From contig NZ_CAMLHC010000003.1 of the NCBI RefSeq assembly GCF_946479755.1, positions 1 through 64,000 on the forward strand: 64,000 bases of DNA. Direction: 5' to 3'. The DNA comes from an uncultured Chitinophaga sp. (lineage in GTDB: Bacteria; Bacteroidota; Bacteroidia; Chitinophagales; Chitinophagaceae). The notes under the pieces are model-generated. The model searched no databases. It had not been told where the DNA came from and saw nothing but the letters and a program-made list of their open reading frames with translations. Made by a program: the position numbers and the translations under genes. Below, one piece after another: positions 51,140 through 60,074 of the stretch (positions are counted from its first letter, which is position 1; each line of letters opens with the position of its first letter).

Positions 51140-51694
51140 TTATTGAATCGTTTCTTTTACTTCTCCGCAGGTAAGCATCTGGTCACCGAAGTAAGGGTTC
51201 TGAATGCCTTTTTCGGTGCTGAGCCAGTAGCCGCCTTTGTCGTTGAGTGCCATCGGGCAGAAGTCAACATACAGGGTGCCACTGCTCACGCCTGATTTTT
51301 TCACCAGCGCGATCAGGTCGTTGCTGAGCGATGCATAGGCGGTACGCTGCGCTTCGATATCTGCTGCGGCTACGATGGCGGCAGCGGTGCTGGCGGTTTG
51401 TGTGCCGCCGGCGAGGTCTTTGGCGCCCACTTCGATGGCGTTGGCAGCAATGCGGGCAGCCCCGGCGTCACCCTTTACGAGGGCCTGTGAGAGCTGCTGG
51501 TACTGCTGGTACACGGCGTTGAGCTGGTCATCTTTCAGCTGAAGGGCCGCCGGCTGCGCTGCCGCAGTGGCTGCCGGTTCCGGCTGGTGCTGATGGGAGG
51601 AATCGGCCTGGTTGCCGGTGGAAGCGCTGTTGCCGCAGGCGGCCAGCAGGAGTGCGGAGAGTACGGGCAGTCCCGCTTTTACGAATGATGTCAT
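51140..51694 (-). CDS. DUF3347 lipoprotein, copy 2
   Basis: The 184-aa protein has a lipoprotein signal ending LLLAACGNS, a short His-containing spacer (SSHQHQPEP) and the DUF3347 domain. The domain ends with VDFCPMALNDKGGYWLSTEKGIQNPYFGDQMLTCGEVKETIQ-type residues, with Cys, Met and the final Cys conserved against the neighbouring copy. The two are clearly paralogues but strongly diverged. It lies between the CusB-like gene (33 bp) and the other DUF3347 gene (16 bp), in the same operon. Copper binding in the periplasm is inferred from the family setting. Confidence 0.88.
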   Translation of the reverse strand: MTSFVKAGLPVLSALLLAACGNSASTGNQADSSHQHQPEPAATAAAQPAALQLKDDQLNAVYQQYQQLSQALVKGDAGAARIAANAIEVGAKDLAGGTQTASTAAAIVAAADIEAQRTAYASLSNDLIALVKKSGVSSGTLYVDFCPMALNDKGGYWLSTEKGIQNPYFGDQMLTCGEVKETIQ

Positions 51695-51727
51695 GTGGAT
51701 GATTTTTTATGATGAACAGTTGATCGT

Positions 51728-52951
51728 TTAATGTTGATGACCGGCGGCTGCTGCCAGCGGGTCTGCACCTTTTTTCAGAATGTATTCGCTGTACAGCAGG
51801 TAGGCGCCGGTGACCACTACTTTGTCGCCTGCGGCGAGACCGTCTGCGATCTCTACGGCGTCGTAGTTCTCCATGCCGGTGGTCACCATGCGTGGCTCGA
51901 ATTTGCCTTTGCTCTTTTCTATCCATACGTGGGTGCCTTTGCCATCACGGATAACGGCATCTACCGGTAACGCCAGTACGTCGTTTTTACTTTTAACGGG
52001 CAGCAGGATACTGGCTTGCTGTCCCGGCTGCCAGCGGTTGTCCGGGTTGGGGATGGTGCCGCGCAGCTGCATCAGCTGGCTGCCGCTCTGCAGGGCAGGG
52101 TTGATGAACTGTATGGTCATCTGCTGCGGTTCCTGCTCCCAGCCGGCCACCATCACTTTTACGGTCTGTCCGGGTTCAACGGCTTCGGCTTCTGTGGGAT
52201 AGAGGTCTGCTTCCACCCACAGCTGCTGATACCCTTCAAGGCGCATTACGGGACCGCCTTCGGCCACATACTGTCCTTCGGTGACGGACAGCTCGGATAC
52301 AATACCGCTCTGGGTGGCGGGATAGGTCACGTAAGGATTTACTTTCTGGGACTGCAACAGCTGCTGAATGGCGGCATCCGACTGGTCGTAAAGCGCCAGT
52401 TTCTGGCGTGCGCCTTTTTCGATCTGCGCAAAACGGGCGTCTTCGGGGAACTGCCGCGCCTGTGCGGCTGCCAGCAGGTATTCCTGTTGCAGGGCCGCCA
52501 GTTGCTCGGAGTAGATGCGGTACAGCGGTTGCCCTTTGGTGACTTTAACGCCTGTCTCCCGCACGTAGAGCACTTCCACACGCCCCGGCACGCGGCTGGA
52601 GATAACGTTGGTCTTCTCCGGATCGATGGCCAGCCGGCCGTTCAACTGTTTGAAGCCGGCCAGGTTACCGGCGCCGATGGTCATGGTGGTGATATTGGCG
52701 AGGGCTATCTGGCTGTTGTCCAGCGTGAGGGAATGGTCTTTGTTATTTTTATCGAACGGCACCAGGTCCATGGCGCAGATAGGGCAGGTACCGGGTTTGT
52801 TCTGCACTATCTGCGGGTGCATGGGGCAGGTGAACGTCTGCTGCGGGCCAGCCTGTGCTGCGGGTTTGCCGGTCTCCTTGCAGGCGGCCAGCAGTACGGC
52901 AGGCGCCATGGATACCAGCAATATGTTGCGTAAGAAATGTTTTCTTTCCAT
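51728..52951 (-). CDS. CusB-like RND adaptor with heavy-metal-binding domain
   Basis: The 407-aa lipoprotein (signal ending VLLAACKE) has a heavy-metal-binding domain at about 38-66: FTCPMHPQIVQNKPG then TCPICAMDLVP, with conserved Cys, Met and His. The adaptor body follows: VISSRVPGRVEVLYVRETGVKVTKGQPLYRIYSEQL, a helical hairpin, the lipoyl half and the beta-barrel. The C-terminus ends SEYILKKGADPLAAAAGHQH, the usual CusB tail in this phylum with a terminal His cluster. It links the CusA permease to the TolC-like channel and may pass metal to it. A second adaptor gene precedes it by 3 bp. Confidence 0.92.
   Translation of the reverse strand: MERKHFLRNILLVSMAPAVLLAACKETGKPAAQAGPQQTFTCPMHPQIVQNKPGTCPICAMDLVPFDKNNKDHSLTLDNSQIALANITTMTIGAGNLAGFKQLNGRLAIDPEKTNVISSRVPGRVEVLYVRETGVKVTKGQPLYRIYSEQLAALQQEYLLAAAQARQFPEDARFAQIEKGARQKLALYDQSDAAIQQLLQSQKVNPYVTYPATQSGIVSELSVTEGQYVAEGGPVMRLEGYQQLWVEADLYPTEAEAVEPGQTVKVMVAGWEQEPQQMTIQFINPALQSGSQLMQLRGTIPNPDNRWQPGQQASILLPVKSKNDVLALPVDAVIRDGKGTHVWIEKSKGKFEPRMVTTGMENYDAVEIADGLAAGDKVVVTGAYLLYSEYILKKGADPLAAAAGHQH
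51763..51790. repeat. 28-bp exact repeat, copy in the CusB-like gene 3' end
   Basis: This is identical to 49955-49982. Here the reading frame continues into the normal CusB tail, so this copy is probably the source. Confidence 0.85.
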
Positions 52952-52954
52952 GAG

Positions 52955-54166
52955 CTAAGGTTGTGTTTTGATAAAACTTTCGCTGTCTACCAGGTAGGCG
53001 GCGTTGGAAGCCACTTCCCAGTCGCCGATCGCGGTGGTTACCTGTACCATGCCACCTGCGGCGGCGGCGGTTTCTACGGCTACGGGCGTAAAGGCGCCGT
53101 TGGTTTTACGGAATACGAGCGACTGGTTGCCGGAGTGGTACACGGCTTTGGCGGGCAGCCACCAGCCTTCGCGGTAGACCAGCGGTATGCTGGCGGAGAG
53201 CAGCTGTCCGGCCCGGAAATGATGCGCGCCCAGGTACACCCGCACCAGCGTGAAGTTCTGGCCGTTGCGGTAGACCGGTTCTATCAGCCCGATCGTGCCG
53301 GGTTGCATAGCGTTTTTGTCGTGCACCGGGTAAAACAGCAGGCGCTGCTGCGGCTTTATCTTCGCTGCCAGGGCAGAGGGGAACGCAAATTCCGCGACGA
53401 GGTTGTCTGCCTGGTAGATGGTGAAGAGCGATTGTCCCGCGCTCACATACTGCCCTTCGCGCAGCATCACAGGCGTATTGGCCGGCGCTGCGGGTGTAGC
53501 GGCTACAGGAGCACTGCCGCCGCCACCGCCGCTCATATTACCCATGCCGTCTCCGGCAGGTGCTGCTGCGGCACTGGCGGGGGCCATAGCAGCGGGTGCT
53601 GCTGCGCTGCTTTGCTCCAGGATATAGCCGTTGGCGTTACTATACACCGGGATACGGTAAAGGATACGTCCTGTTTTCAGTACCTGATCTATCTGGCCGG
53701 CTTGCATGCCCAGCAGCTGCAAACGCTGCCTGGCGGCGGCCAGCAACGGGCCCTCCTGTTTGGCGACGAGCAACAGCTCGCGCTGTGCGGCGGCCAGGTC
53801 CGGAGAATAGATCTCCATGATCAGCTGCCCCTTGCTGACAGGCTGGTAGTTGTATTTGATCAGCAGCCTTTCGATACGGCCGCCTACGCGACTGGCGATG
53901 CTGGTCTGCCGGCGGGTATCGTAGGTGATCACACCGCTCACTTCCGAGGTGTGGATACGGGTGCCGCTGCTGGCTTTGATTACCGGGATGGTGGCAATCA
54001 CGCGGGCATTGACCGGCTGCGTCAGCGCGGTAATGCTGCTGTCCGGCGTTTGTGCGTGACCGGTAGCATGTGTCTGTGCCGGCTTCGGCTGGCAGGCGGC
54101 GAGCGTCAGCAACGCGGCTGCGGCCACAGACAGGATATTGATATTAACGATATAGCTGTTTCTCAT
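52955..54166 (-). CDS. CusB-like RND adaptor (second, without metal-binding domain)
   Basis: The 403-aa lipoprotein has a signal ending LLTLAACQPK. The adaptor body is recognisable: SGVITYDTRRQTSIASRVGGRIERLLIKYNYQPVSKGQLIMEIYSPDL and the later GTIGLIEPVYRNGQNFTLVRVYLG barrel. A low-complexity Ala/Gly insert (APAAMAPASAAAAPAGDGMG) interrupts the lipoyl region near residue 200. It has no CPMHP domain, unlike the next gene, so the two adaptors may form a mixed ring or have separate roles. Its start overlaps the TolC-like gene's end by about 23 bp, which suggests translational coupling. Confidence 0.9.
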   Translation of the reverse strand: MRNSYIVNINILSVAAAALLTLAACQPKPAQTHATGHAQTPDSSITALTQPVNARVIATIPVIKASSGTRIHTSEVSGVITYDTRRQTSIASRVGGRIERLLIKYNYQPVSKGQLIMEIYSPDLAAAQRELLLVAKQEGPLLAAARQRLQLLGMQAGQIDQVLKTGRILYRIPVYSNANGYILEQSSAAAPAAMAPASAAAAPAGDGMGNMSGGGGGSAPVAATPAAPANTPVMLREGQYVSAGQSLFTIYQADNLVAEFAFPSALAAKIKPQQRLLFYPVHDKNAMQPGTIGLIEPVYRNGQNFTLVRVYLGAHHFRAGQLLSASIPLVYREGWWLPAKAVYHSGNQSLVFRKTNGAFTPVAVETAAAAGGMVQVTTAIGDWEVASNAAYLVDSESFIKTQP

Positions 54167-55448
54167 AATCCACGATCATTTCATAGAGTTTCAGTTTTTC
54201 GTCCAGGATGTTGGACTGCATCATGGTCAGCGCTTCCCAGGCGTCGATGACAGCGGAGAGCGACTGTTTGTTTTCCTGGTAGTTCAGGAAGCCGGCATCC
54301 AGCGTCTGGCGCAGGGAAGGCACGATCTTGTCTTCCATGGCGGTGATGCGCTGCTGCATGGAACGGATCTCGTACTGCATGCCGTACAGCATACCCTGTG
54401 TCTCCTGTAACATGGCGGCTTTCTCTTTTTCCATGGCCGCTACGCTGTATTCCATGGATTTAATGCCTGACTTGTACATTTTGGAAGCCCACGGCACAAT
54501 GGGGATGCTTACCATGCCCATGGCGCTGAAAGCCTTTGGCATCATGCTGCCCAGCGGCTGCATGTGGTCGAACCTTATTCTGAAATCAGGCTTCTTGTCC
54601 CGCTTCATGGCTTCTACGTTGAGTTGCATGGACCGGATGCTTTCGTTCATCTTCATCACATCCTGCCGTACGGCCGCCAGGGAGGCGGTATCGTAAGACG
54701 ACGCCTGTTCAAAGACGGGCTGAAAAGTGGTGTCGATATCGAAGGACTGGTTGCCGGGCGCGTTCATCAGGCTGTTGAGCCAGGAGCGCGCTTTAGCGAT
54801 GGTACCTTCCTGCATACGGATCATGTTGCGGTTGTCTTCCAGTTTGGCGGCGGTTTTGTACACGCCGCTGAGCTGTGACTGGTTGTAGGGAAACCGCACC
54901 TCTTCGATCTTCTGCATGGTCTGCATGATTTTTTCATTCTCCTGCAGTACCCGGATTTTCTGTTGCGCTACGATCCATGTATAGTACAGGCGTTTGGCCT
55001 GTGCCTTCAGTTCGTTGAGCGTAATGCCGCGGGTGGCCATTTCCACATTACCCTGGGAAGCGATGTAACGTTTCTTGGCGGCCAGTTTGGCCGGGTTGGG
55101 AATGTCCTGCTCCAGCTGCAGCATCAGGCTGCCTTTGTCGCGGTCGTCCATCAGCATCTGGCCGGGGTAGGGTGTCATAAAGGTGCCGGCGCCTACCATA
55201 GGGGCCATCCAGGCGGTGGCTGCCTCGGCGCTGTGGCGGTAGCTTTCCGCTTTCAGGCCGTAGGATTGCAGCAGCACGTTGTTGCTGTCTATTCTCTGCA
55301 GGATGCTTTGCAGCGATAATACCGGCGCCTGTTGGGCGGTAACGGCTGATGTCACCAAAGACAGCACCAGCATCAGCATCCCGGTGAAAGTCGTTACTCC
55401 ACGGCGGTTTCGCGTTTTAGCGTATTTATATTTAGTGATGTACTTCAT
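54144..55448 (-). CDS. TolC family outer membrane protein (CusC-like)
   Basis: The start is taken at the ATG at 55448 (MKYITKYKYAKTRNRRG), giving 434 aa with a signal peptide ending SAVTAQQ. The coiled-coil repeats of the TolC fold are clear (IRSMQLNVEAMKRDKKPDFRIRFDHMQ; MEKEKAAMLQETQGMLYGMQYEIRSMQQRITAMEDKI in pieces). The many methionines fit a copper exporter. It forms the outer-membrane channel of the Cus pump. Its 5' end overlaps the CusA C-terminal gene by 17 bp and its 3' end overlaps the adaptor gene, so translation is probably coupled along the operon. Confidence 0.9.
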   Translation of the reverse strand: MKYITKYKYAKTRNRRGVTTFTGMLMLVLSLVTSAVTAQQAPVLSLQSILQRIDSNNVLLQSYGLKAESYRHSAEAATAWMAPMVGAGTFMTPYPGQMLMDDRDKGSLMLQLEQDIPNPAKLAAKKRYIASQGNVEMATRGITLNELKAQAKRLYYTWIVAQQKIRVLQENEKIMQTMQKIEEVRFPYNQSQLSGVYKTAAKLEDNRNMIRMQEGTIAKARSWLNSLMNAPGNQSFDIDTTFQPVFEQASSYDTASLAAVRQDVMKMNESIRSMQLNVEAMKRDKKPDFRIRFDHMQPLGSMMPKAFSAMGMVSIPIVPWASKMYKSGIKSMEYSVAAMEKEKAAMLQETQGMLYGMQYEIRSMQQRITAMEDKIVPSLRQTLDAGFLNYQENKQSLSAVIDAWEALTMMQSNILDEKLKLYEMIVDYEKQLYR

Positions 55449-57366
55449 GGATCTCCAGTTTACCGTGCTTACGCAATTCATATTCTTTTGTCATGAGAAA
55501 GATCAGCGGTGTCACCAGCAGGATATGCGTGGAGGAGGTGAGCACGCCGCCGATCATGGGCAGTACGATGGGTTGCATCACATCGGTGCCTACGCCGTTG
55601 GCCCACAGTACGGGCACCAGCCCGAAGAGGGACACGCAGACGGTCATCAGTTTGGGACGGAGCCTTTTGGCAGCGCCGTAGATGACATGTGTCCGCAGAT
55701 CTTCCCGGGTGATGGTTTCGGCGCTGTTACCTTTCTGTTTCACCAGCTGCTGCATGGCGTCGTTGAGGTAGATGACCATCACGATGCCCGTTTCCACCGC
55801 GATGCCGAAGAGGGCGATAAAGCCTACGGCTACGGCCACGGACAGGTTCACGCCCCAGAAATAAATCATATAGGCGCCGCCGATAAGGGCGAAAGGCACG
55901 GTGATAAGGCTCAGAAAAGCTTCGCGGATAGAGTGGAAGGCGAAGTAGAGCGAGAAAAATATGATGACCAGCACCACCGGCGCAATCCATAATAATGTCT
56001 GCTGGCCGCGGATGAGGTTTTCATACTGGCCGCTCCATTCCAGGTAATAGCCCTGTGGCAGGATGCCCTGCGCCTGTCCCATTTTTTTGATGGCTTCCTG
56101 TACGGTGCTGCCGAGGTCGCGGCCGCGTACGTTGAACAGTACGGCGCCACGCAGCATGGCGTTGTCGGAGGTGATCATGGGCGGACCGTCGGTGAACTTC
56201 ACATCGGCGACGGCGGACAAGGGTACTTCGCCGGTGGCGGCAGACATGATGGGTATACGACGGATGCGCTCTACGCTGTTGCGGTAGTCCTGTGCCAGCC
56301 GCACGCTGATGGAGAAACGTTGCCGCCCTTCGATGGTGTTACCGATAGGAGCGCCGCCCAGGGCGGTTTCTACGGTCTGGTTCACATCGTCTACGTTGAG
56401 GCCGTAGCGCGCGAGGTCGGCGCGGCGAACGGTGATATCGAGGTATTTGCCGCCGGTAACGGGTTCTACGTACAGGTCGGTGATACCGGGGGTGCCTTCC
56501 AGCGCTTTTCTCACTTTTTCGGAAACGGCGGCGATGGTGTCCAGCTGCTGGCCGTATACTTTCACGCCCACGTCTGTACGAATGCCGGTGGCCAGCATGT
56601 TGATGCGGTTAATGATGGGCTGTGTCCATCCGTTCACTACGCCGGGTATCTGAAGCTTTTTGTCCAGCTCGTCGATGATGTCTTTTTTCGTTTTGCCTTC
56701 CCGCCATTGTGATTTAGGCTTCAGCATGATAATGGTTTCGATCATGCTGATAGGGGAGTTGTCGGTAGCGGTGCTGGCGCGGCCGGCTTTGCCCAGCACT
56801 TTCTCCACTTCCGGTACCGACTTGATGATCTTGTCCTGTACCTGCAGAATACGTTTGGCTTCTGCGTTGGAGATGTCGGGCAGGGTCACCGGCATGAACA
56901 GGATGCTCTGCTCGTCCAGCGGTGGCATAAACTCGCTGCCCAGGCTTTTCAGCAGGGGGATGGTGATCACCAGCGCGATCACGTTGATAGCGATGGTGGT
57001 CTTGCGCCATTTTAGTACGCCTTTGATAACAGGTTCGTATATGCGTTCCAGTATCCGGTTGACCGGGTTGGCATTGTCCGGACGGAATTTACCTTTCATA
57101 AAGAAGGAGATCAGGACGGGCGCCAGGGTGATCACCAGCAGGGCGTCCATGATCATGATAAATGTTTTCGTATAGGCCAGCGGGTGGAACAGCTTCCCTT
57201 CCTGGCCGGTGAGCATAAACACCGGCAGAAAAGAGGTGATGATGATGATGGTAGCGAAAAACACGCCGCGCGACACCTGCTTGCTGGATTGCTCGATGAC
57301 TTTCAGCCTTTCTTCTTCGCTGATCCACTCTGGTGTTTTCTTGAATATCTTTTTCAGCCAGTTCAT
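55432..57366 (-). CDS. CusA-like heavy-metal RND permease, C-terminal part
   Basis: The start at the ATG at 57366 (MNWLKKIFKKTPEWISEEERLKVIEQSSKQVSRG) gives 644 aa. It continues exactly where the preceding gene stops in the family alignment: GVFFATIIIITSFLPVFMLTGQEGKLFHPLAYTKTF is the helix after the central loop of CusA. It holds the second porter domain and the last six or seven membrane helices (GFIALFGIAVETGIVMVIYLNDAM). The stop of the N-terminal part and this ATG read TAACATG, one base apart and in different frames. Either re-initiation makes two polypeptides, or deletion of one A in the A7 tract at 57375-57381 would give a single CusA of about 1,070 aa. Confidence 0.9.
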   Translation of the reverse strand: MNWLKKIFKKTPEWISEEERLKVIEQSSKQVSRGVFFATIIIITSFLPVFMLTGQEGKLFHPLAYTKTFIMIMDALLVITLAPVLISFFMKGKFRPDNANPVNRILERIYEPVIKGVLKWRKTTIAINVIALVITIPLLKSLGSEFMPPLDEQSILFMPVTLPDISNAEAKRILQVQDKIIKSVPEVEKVLGKAGRASTATDNSPISMIETIIMLKPKSQWREGKTKKDIIDELDKKLQIPGVVNGWTQPIINRINMLATGIRTDVGVKVYGQQLDTIAAVSEKVRKALEGTPGITDLYVEPVTGGKYLDITVRRADLARYGLNVDDVNQTVETALGGAPIGNTIEGRQRFSISVRLAQDYRNSVERIRRIPIMSAATGEVPLSAVADVKFTDGPPMITSDNAMLRGAVLFNVRGRDLGSTVQEAIKKMGQAQGILPQGYYLEWSGQYENLIRGQQTLLWIAPVVLVIIFFSLYFAFHSIREAFLSLITVPFALIGGAYMIYFWGVNLSVAVAVGFIALFGIAVETGIVMVIYLNDAMQQLVKQKGNSAETITREDLRTHVIYGAAKRLRPKLMTVCVSLFGLVPVLWANGVGTDVMQPIVLPMIGGVLTSSTHILLVTPLIFLMTKEYELRKHGKLEIHEVHH

Positions 57367-57367
57367 G

Positions 57368-58657
57368 TTATTGGTTTTTTTGTTGTTCCTGCCAGCTGGC
57401 GTACCGTTCGGACAGATGTTTATAAGCGTTTTCACTCATGATGATCCCGTTGTCCACGATCACGCCGATGGCCAGCGCGATACCGGTGAGCGACATGATA
57501 TTGGAGGAGATGCCGAAGGCGTTGAGCAGCAGGAAGCTGGCGGCCAGGGTGATAGGTATCTGTATGATGATGCTGAGGGCGCTGCGCCAGTGGAAAAGAA
57601 AGATGATCACCACTACGGATACCACGATCATTTCTTCGATCAGCGTATGCCGGATAGAGTCTACGGATTCTTTGATCAGCTCTCCGCGGTCGTACACGAT
57701 ATCGAACTTCACTTTTTCGGGGAGACCTTTGGCGACTTCTTTCATTTTGGCTTTCACGCGATCGATCACTTCTGCGGCATTTTCACCGTAACGCATCACC
57801 ACGATGCCGCCTACCCGTTCCCCTTCGCCGTCCTGGTCGAAGATGCCGAGGCGTGTTTCGCCGGTCATCTGCACGGTGGCCACGTCGGCCACGCGTATCG
57901 GGATGCTGTTCTGGGTTTTGACGGGTATGTCGGCGATTTCTTCGGCTGATTTCAGGTAGCCGGAAGTTTTGATGATATAACCAATGTCGCTGATTTCAAA
58001 TTTGCGGCCGCCGGACTCGTTGTTGTTGGCCCGGATGGCGTTGATCACTTCCGGTACGGAAAGGCGGTAGTACAGCAGTTTATTGGGATCTACGGTGATC
58101 TGGTATTGTTTCTGGAAGCCGCCGAAGGAGGCGATCTCACTGACGCCATCTACATTTTGCAGGGCGAATTTAACGTACCAGTCCTGCAGCGCGCGTTGTT
58201 CGCCGAGGTCCATCTGCGGGGCGTCGAGCGTATACCAGAGGATATGGCCTACACCGGTACCGTCGGGGCCCAGCTGTGGCGAAACGCCGGTGGGCAGGGT
58301 ACGGGATACGGTGCTGAGCCTTTCCAGCACGCGTTCGCGGGCCCAGTAGATATCTACATCATCATGGAAGATGACATAGATAAAGCTCATACCGAACATG
58401 GAGGAGCCCCGTACATATTTGATTTTGGGCAGCCCCTGGAGGTTGGTCACCAGCGGGTAGGTGATCTGGTCTTCTATCAGCTGTGGGCCGCGGCCCATCC
58501 ACTCGGTAAATACGATCACCTGGTTTTCCGACAGGTCGGGAATGGCGTCGATAGGATTTTTTTTGACGGCATAGATGCCCCAGGCAAAAAGGGCGGTGGC
58601 CAGTACCAGCACAATGAAGCGGTTGCGCAGCGACCATTCGATAATTCGATGTACCAT
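57368..58657 (-). CDS. CusA-like heavy-metal RND permease, N-terminal part
   Basis: The 429-aa protein begins MVHRIIEWSLRNRFIVLVLATALFAWG, the usual CusA N-terminus, with IDAIPDLSENQVIVFTEW and GPQLIEDQITYPLVTNLQGLP. It contains the first porter domain and helices 1-4, including LTGIALAIGVIVDNGIIMSENAYKHL with the conserved proton-relay Asp. It ends at NQ-stop after SERYASWQEQQK, in the loop where full-length family members continue. Expected full length is about 1,040-1,070 aa. The stop follows an A7 tract. It is the first permease gene of the Cus operon, downstream of the HYC_CC_PP gene. Confidence 0.9.
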   Translation of the reverse strand: MVHRIIEWSLRNRFIVLVLATALFAWGIYAVKKNPIDAIPDLSENQVIVFTEWMGRGPQLIEDQITYPLVTNLQGLPKIKYVRGSSMFGMSFIYVIFHDDVDIYWARERVLERLSTVSRTLPTGVSPQLGPDGTGVGHILWYTLDAPQMDLGEQRALQDWYVKFALQNVDGVSEIASFGGFQKQYQITVDPNKLLYYRLSVPEVINAIRANNNESGGRKFEISDIGYIIKTSGYLKSAEEIADIPVKTQNSIPIRVADVATVQMTGETRLGIFDQDGEGERVGGIVVMRYGENAAEVIDRVKAKMKEVAKGLPEKVKFDIVYDRGELIKESVDSIRHTLIEEMIVVSVVVIIFLFHWRSALSIIIQIPITLAASFLLLNAFGISSNIMSLTGIALAIGVIVDNGIIMSENAYKHLSERYASWQEQQKNQ

Positions 58658-58861
58658 ATATGTTAGTTCAATGGGTACCAGAAGATAACAGAAACCCCTG
58701 CAGGCACAAGGTCTGCCGGAGACTGCATGCCGCCGGCGGTGGTGTATAACGGCACAGGCTATACGTCACAAGGAGGAGTCAGTTATCTCCCGGTAAAAAA
58801 AACAGAAATAAAAGGGTGGTAAATCAGTAACGGCAGGCTTGCCATTCTGCGGAAAGGGGTA

Positions 58862-59260
58862 TCACACGCGGAAAATACAATGCAGGATATAGGGCTGGAC
58901 CTTACTGCTGTAGGGTGGCGCATGGCTCACCGGACGTGCTGTCGCCAGCGGCACTATTTTAGCAGGCGGCAGCTGCACATGGTTCGCAGGCACGTCTGCC
59001 ACAGGCATCTGCAGGAAAGGAAGGGCGTGAGCGGTCACCTTCTGGTCTTTCTCCAGCTTCACGGTCTTATGTTCGTCCTTGCAGCACTTTTTCGGGCATC
59101 CCTTGCTCAGGTCTGTCTCACAGTGGCTGCATTTTTTCTTGTCCCCATGCCACAGCGCTATTTTTACCAGCTTGCCCATGCAGTAGTGCATGTGGAACGT
59201 AGCCCCGGTGGAGGTGCCAACGTACAGCAGCAGTAAAACGAGTGTGAGGACTTTCTTCAT
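58862..59260 (-). CDS. HYC_CC_PP family small periplasmic protein
   Basis: The 132-aa protein has a signal peptide (MKKVLTLVLLLLYVGTSTGA). The mature part starts TFHMHYCMGKLV (the HYC motif), followed by KCSHC, GCPKKCCKDEHK (the CC motif) and two PP pairs later in the chain, the pattern NCBI names HYC_CC_PP. The Cys/His-rich mature part implies copper or other soft-metal binding in the periplasm. It is the first gene of the Cus operon; the gap to CusA is 204 bp, with no clear terminator. Its start lies 5 bp from a -7 promoter box, so the transcript may be leaderless. Confidence 0.88.
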   Translation of the reverse strand: MKKVLTLVLLLLYVGTSTGATFHMHYCMGKLVKIALWHGDKKKCSHCETDLSKGCPKKCCKDEHKTVKLEKDQKVTAHALPFLQMPVADVPANHVQLPPAKIVPLATARPVSHAPPYSSKVQPYILHCIFRV

Positions 59261-59265
59261 GTGGA

Positions 59266-59273
59266 CAAAAGTA
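59266..59273 (-). promoter_or_regulatory. -7 promoter box, TACTTTTG, for the Cus operon
   Basis: This is an exact TAnnTTTG match on the minus strand, ending 5 bp before the HYC_CC_PP ATG. Transcription would begin at about the start codon. Confidence 0.55.
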
Positions 59274-59394
59274 GCCGGAAGGAGTGGAATGGTTGTTATA
59301 TAATTTTAAGTTCTTTTATATTTTTTTGTGATGATGTCTGTACTGCTCCCTGATCGCGGGCTTTTTTGTACCTTGTAACCATATCGCGCGTACT

Positions 59395-60042
59395 ATGGAT
59401 GCTACATCGGATATTCTGGACTACCTCAACGCTCATTTTCCCGCACTGGACGACGCGCTGAAAGCGCATCTGTCGGAGATAGGGACCTTACAGGCCGTAC
59501 CCGCCGGTACGGTGCTCATGCAGCAGGGCCAGTACATTAAATACACGGTGCTGGTGCTGGAAGGCAGGATCAAATTGTACCGCGAAGGGGAAGATATAGG
59601 CGAATTTTTTATGTATTACCTGGAGCCGGGCGACGCCTGCGCCATTTCTATGGTATGTGTGGCTTCCGGAAAAGCCAGCGAAGTGATGGCCAAAGCCGTG
59701 GAAGACTCCGTGGTATTGATGATACCTGTACGGTATATGGAGGCGCTGATGAAAGATCATAAGAGCTGGTATCAGTTTGTGATCGAATCGTACCGCCGCC
59801 GCTTCGAAGAGGTGCTGAGTGTACTGGACAGCACCGTATTTAAAAACATGGACGAGCGTCTTTTATCCTATATCCGTTCCCAGGCCACCAAACTGGGCAC
59901 ACAGGAATTGAAATTAACCCACCAGGAGATCGCTACTGACCTCAACTCGTCCCGGGAAGTCGTTTCCCGTTTGCTTAAAAAACTTGAACAGAAAGGCGTT
60001 GTCAAACTCAACAGGAATTCTATAGAAGTATTGCCTGTGTAA
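59395..60042 (+). CDS. Crp/Fnr family transcriptional regulator
   Basis: The 215-aa protein has a cyclic-nucleotide-binding-type barrel (about 15-125; LQAVPAGTVLMQQGQYIKYTVLVLEGRIKLY), a long dimer helix and a Crp-type winged helix (HQEIATDLNSSREVVSRLLKKLEQKGVVKLNRNSIEVLPV). The cAMP-pocket arginine pattern is not evident, and cysteines occur in DACAISMVCVASG, so a redox or sulfur signal is possible. It is the first gene of the sulfur module and diverges from the Cus operon. Two copies of a matching operator lie before the next two genes, one overlapping its own stop codon. It is probably their activator. Confidence 0.92.
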   Translation: MDATSDILDYLNAHFPALDDALKAHLSEIGTLQAVPAGTVLMQQGQYIKYTVLVLEGRIKLYREGEDIGEFFMYYLEPGDACAISMVCVASGKASEVMAKAVEDSVVLMIPVRYMEALMKDHKSWYQFVIESYRRRFEEVLSVLDSTVFKNMDERLLSYIRSQATKLGTQELKLTHQEIATDLNSSREVVSRLLKKLEQKGVVKLNRNSIEVLPV

Positions 60043-60053
60043 CCTAAGTCACA
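60036..60053 (+). promoter_or_regulatory. Putative Crp-family operator 1, TGTGTAACCTAAGTCACA
   Basis: The motif TGTGTAAC-N4-GTCAC is shared exactly with 60918-60935. It starts 39 bp upstream of the -7 box at 60075, placing its centre near -44, as in class II Crp activation. A further TGTGTAAC half-site lies at 60101-60108. Confidence 0.65.
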
Positions 60054-60074
60054 GAGTTTGCTTTGGCAGGTCCG

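Noticed and set aside
57368..57385. Programmed -1 frameshift at A AAA AAC in the CusA N-terminal part
   Set aside because: The heptamer matches the classic slippery form, but the -1 frame meets TGA within four codons. The C-terminal part is in the +1 frame, so -1 slippage cannot join them.
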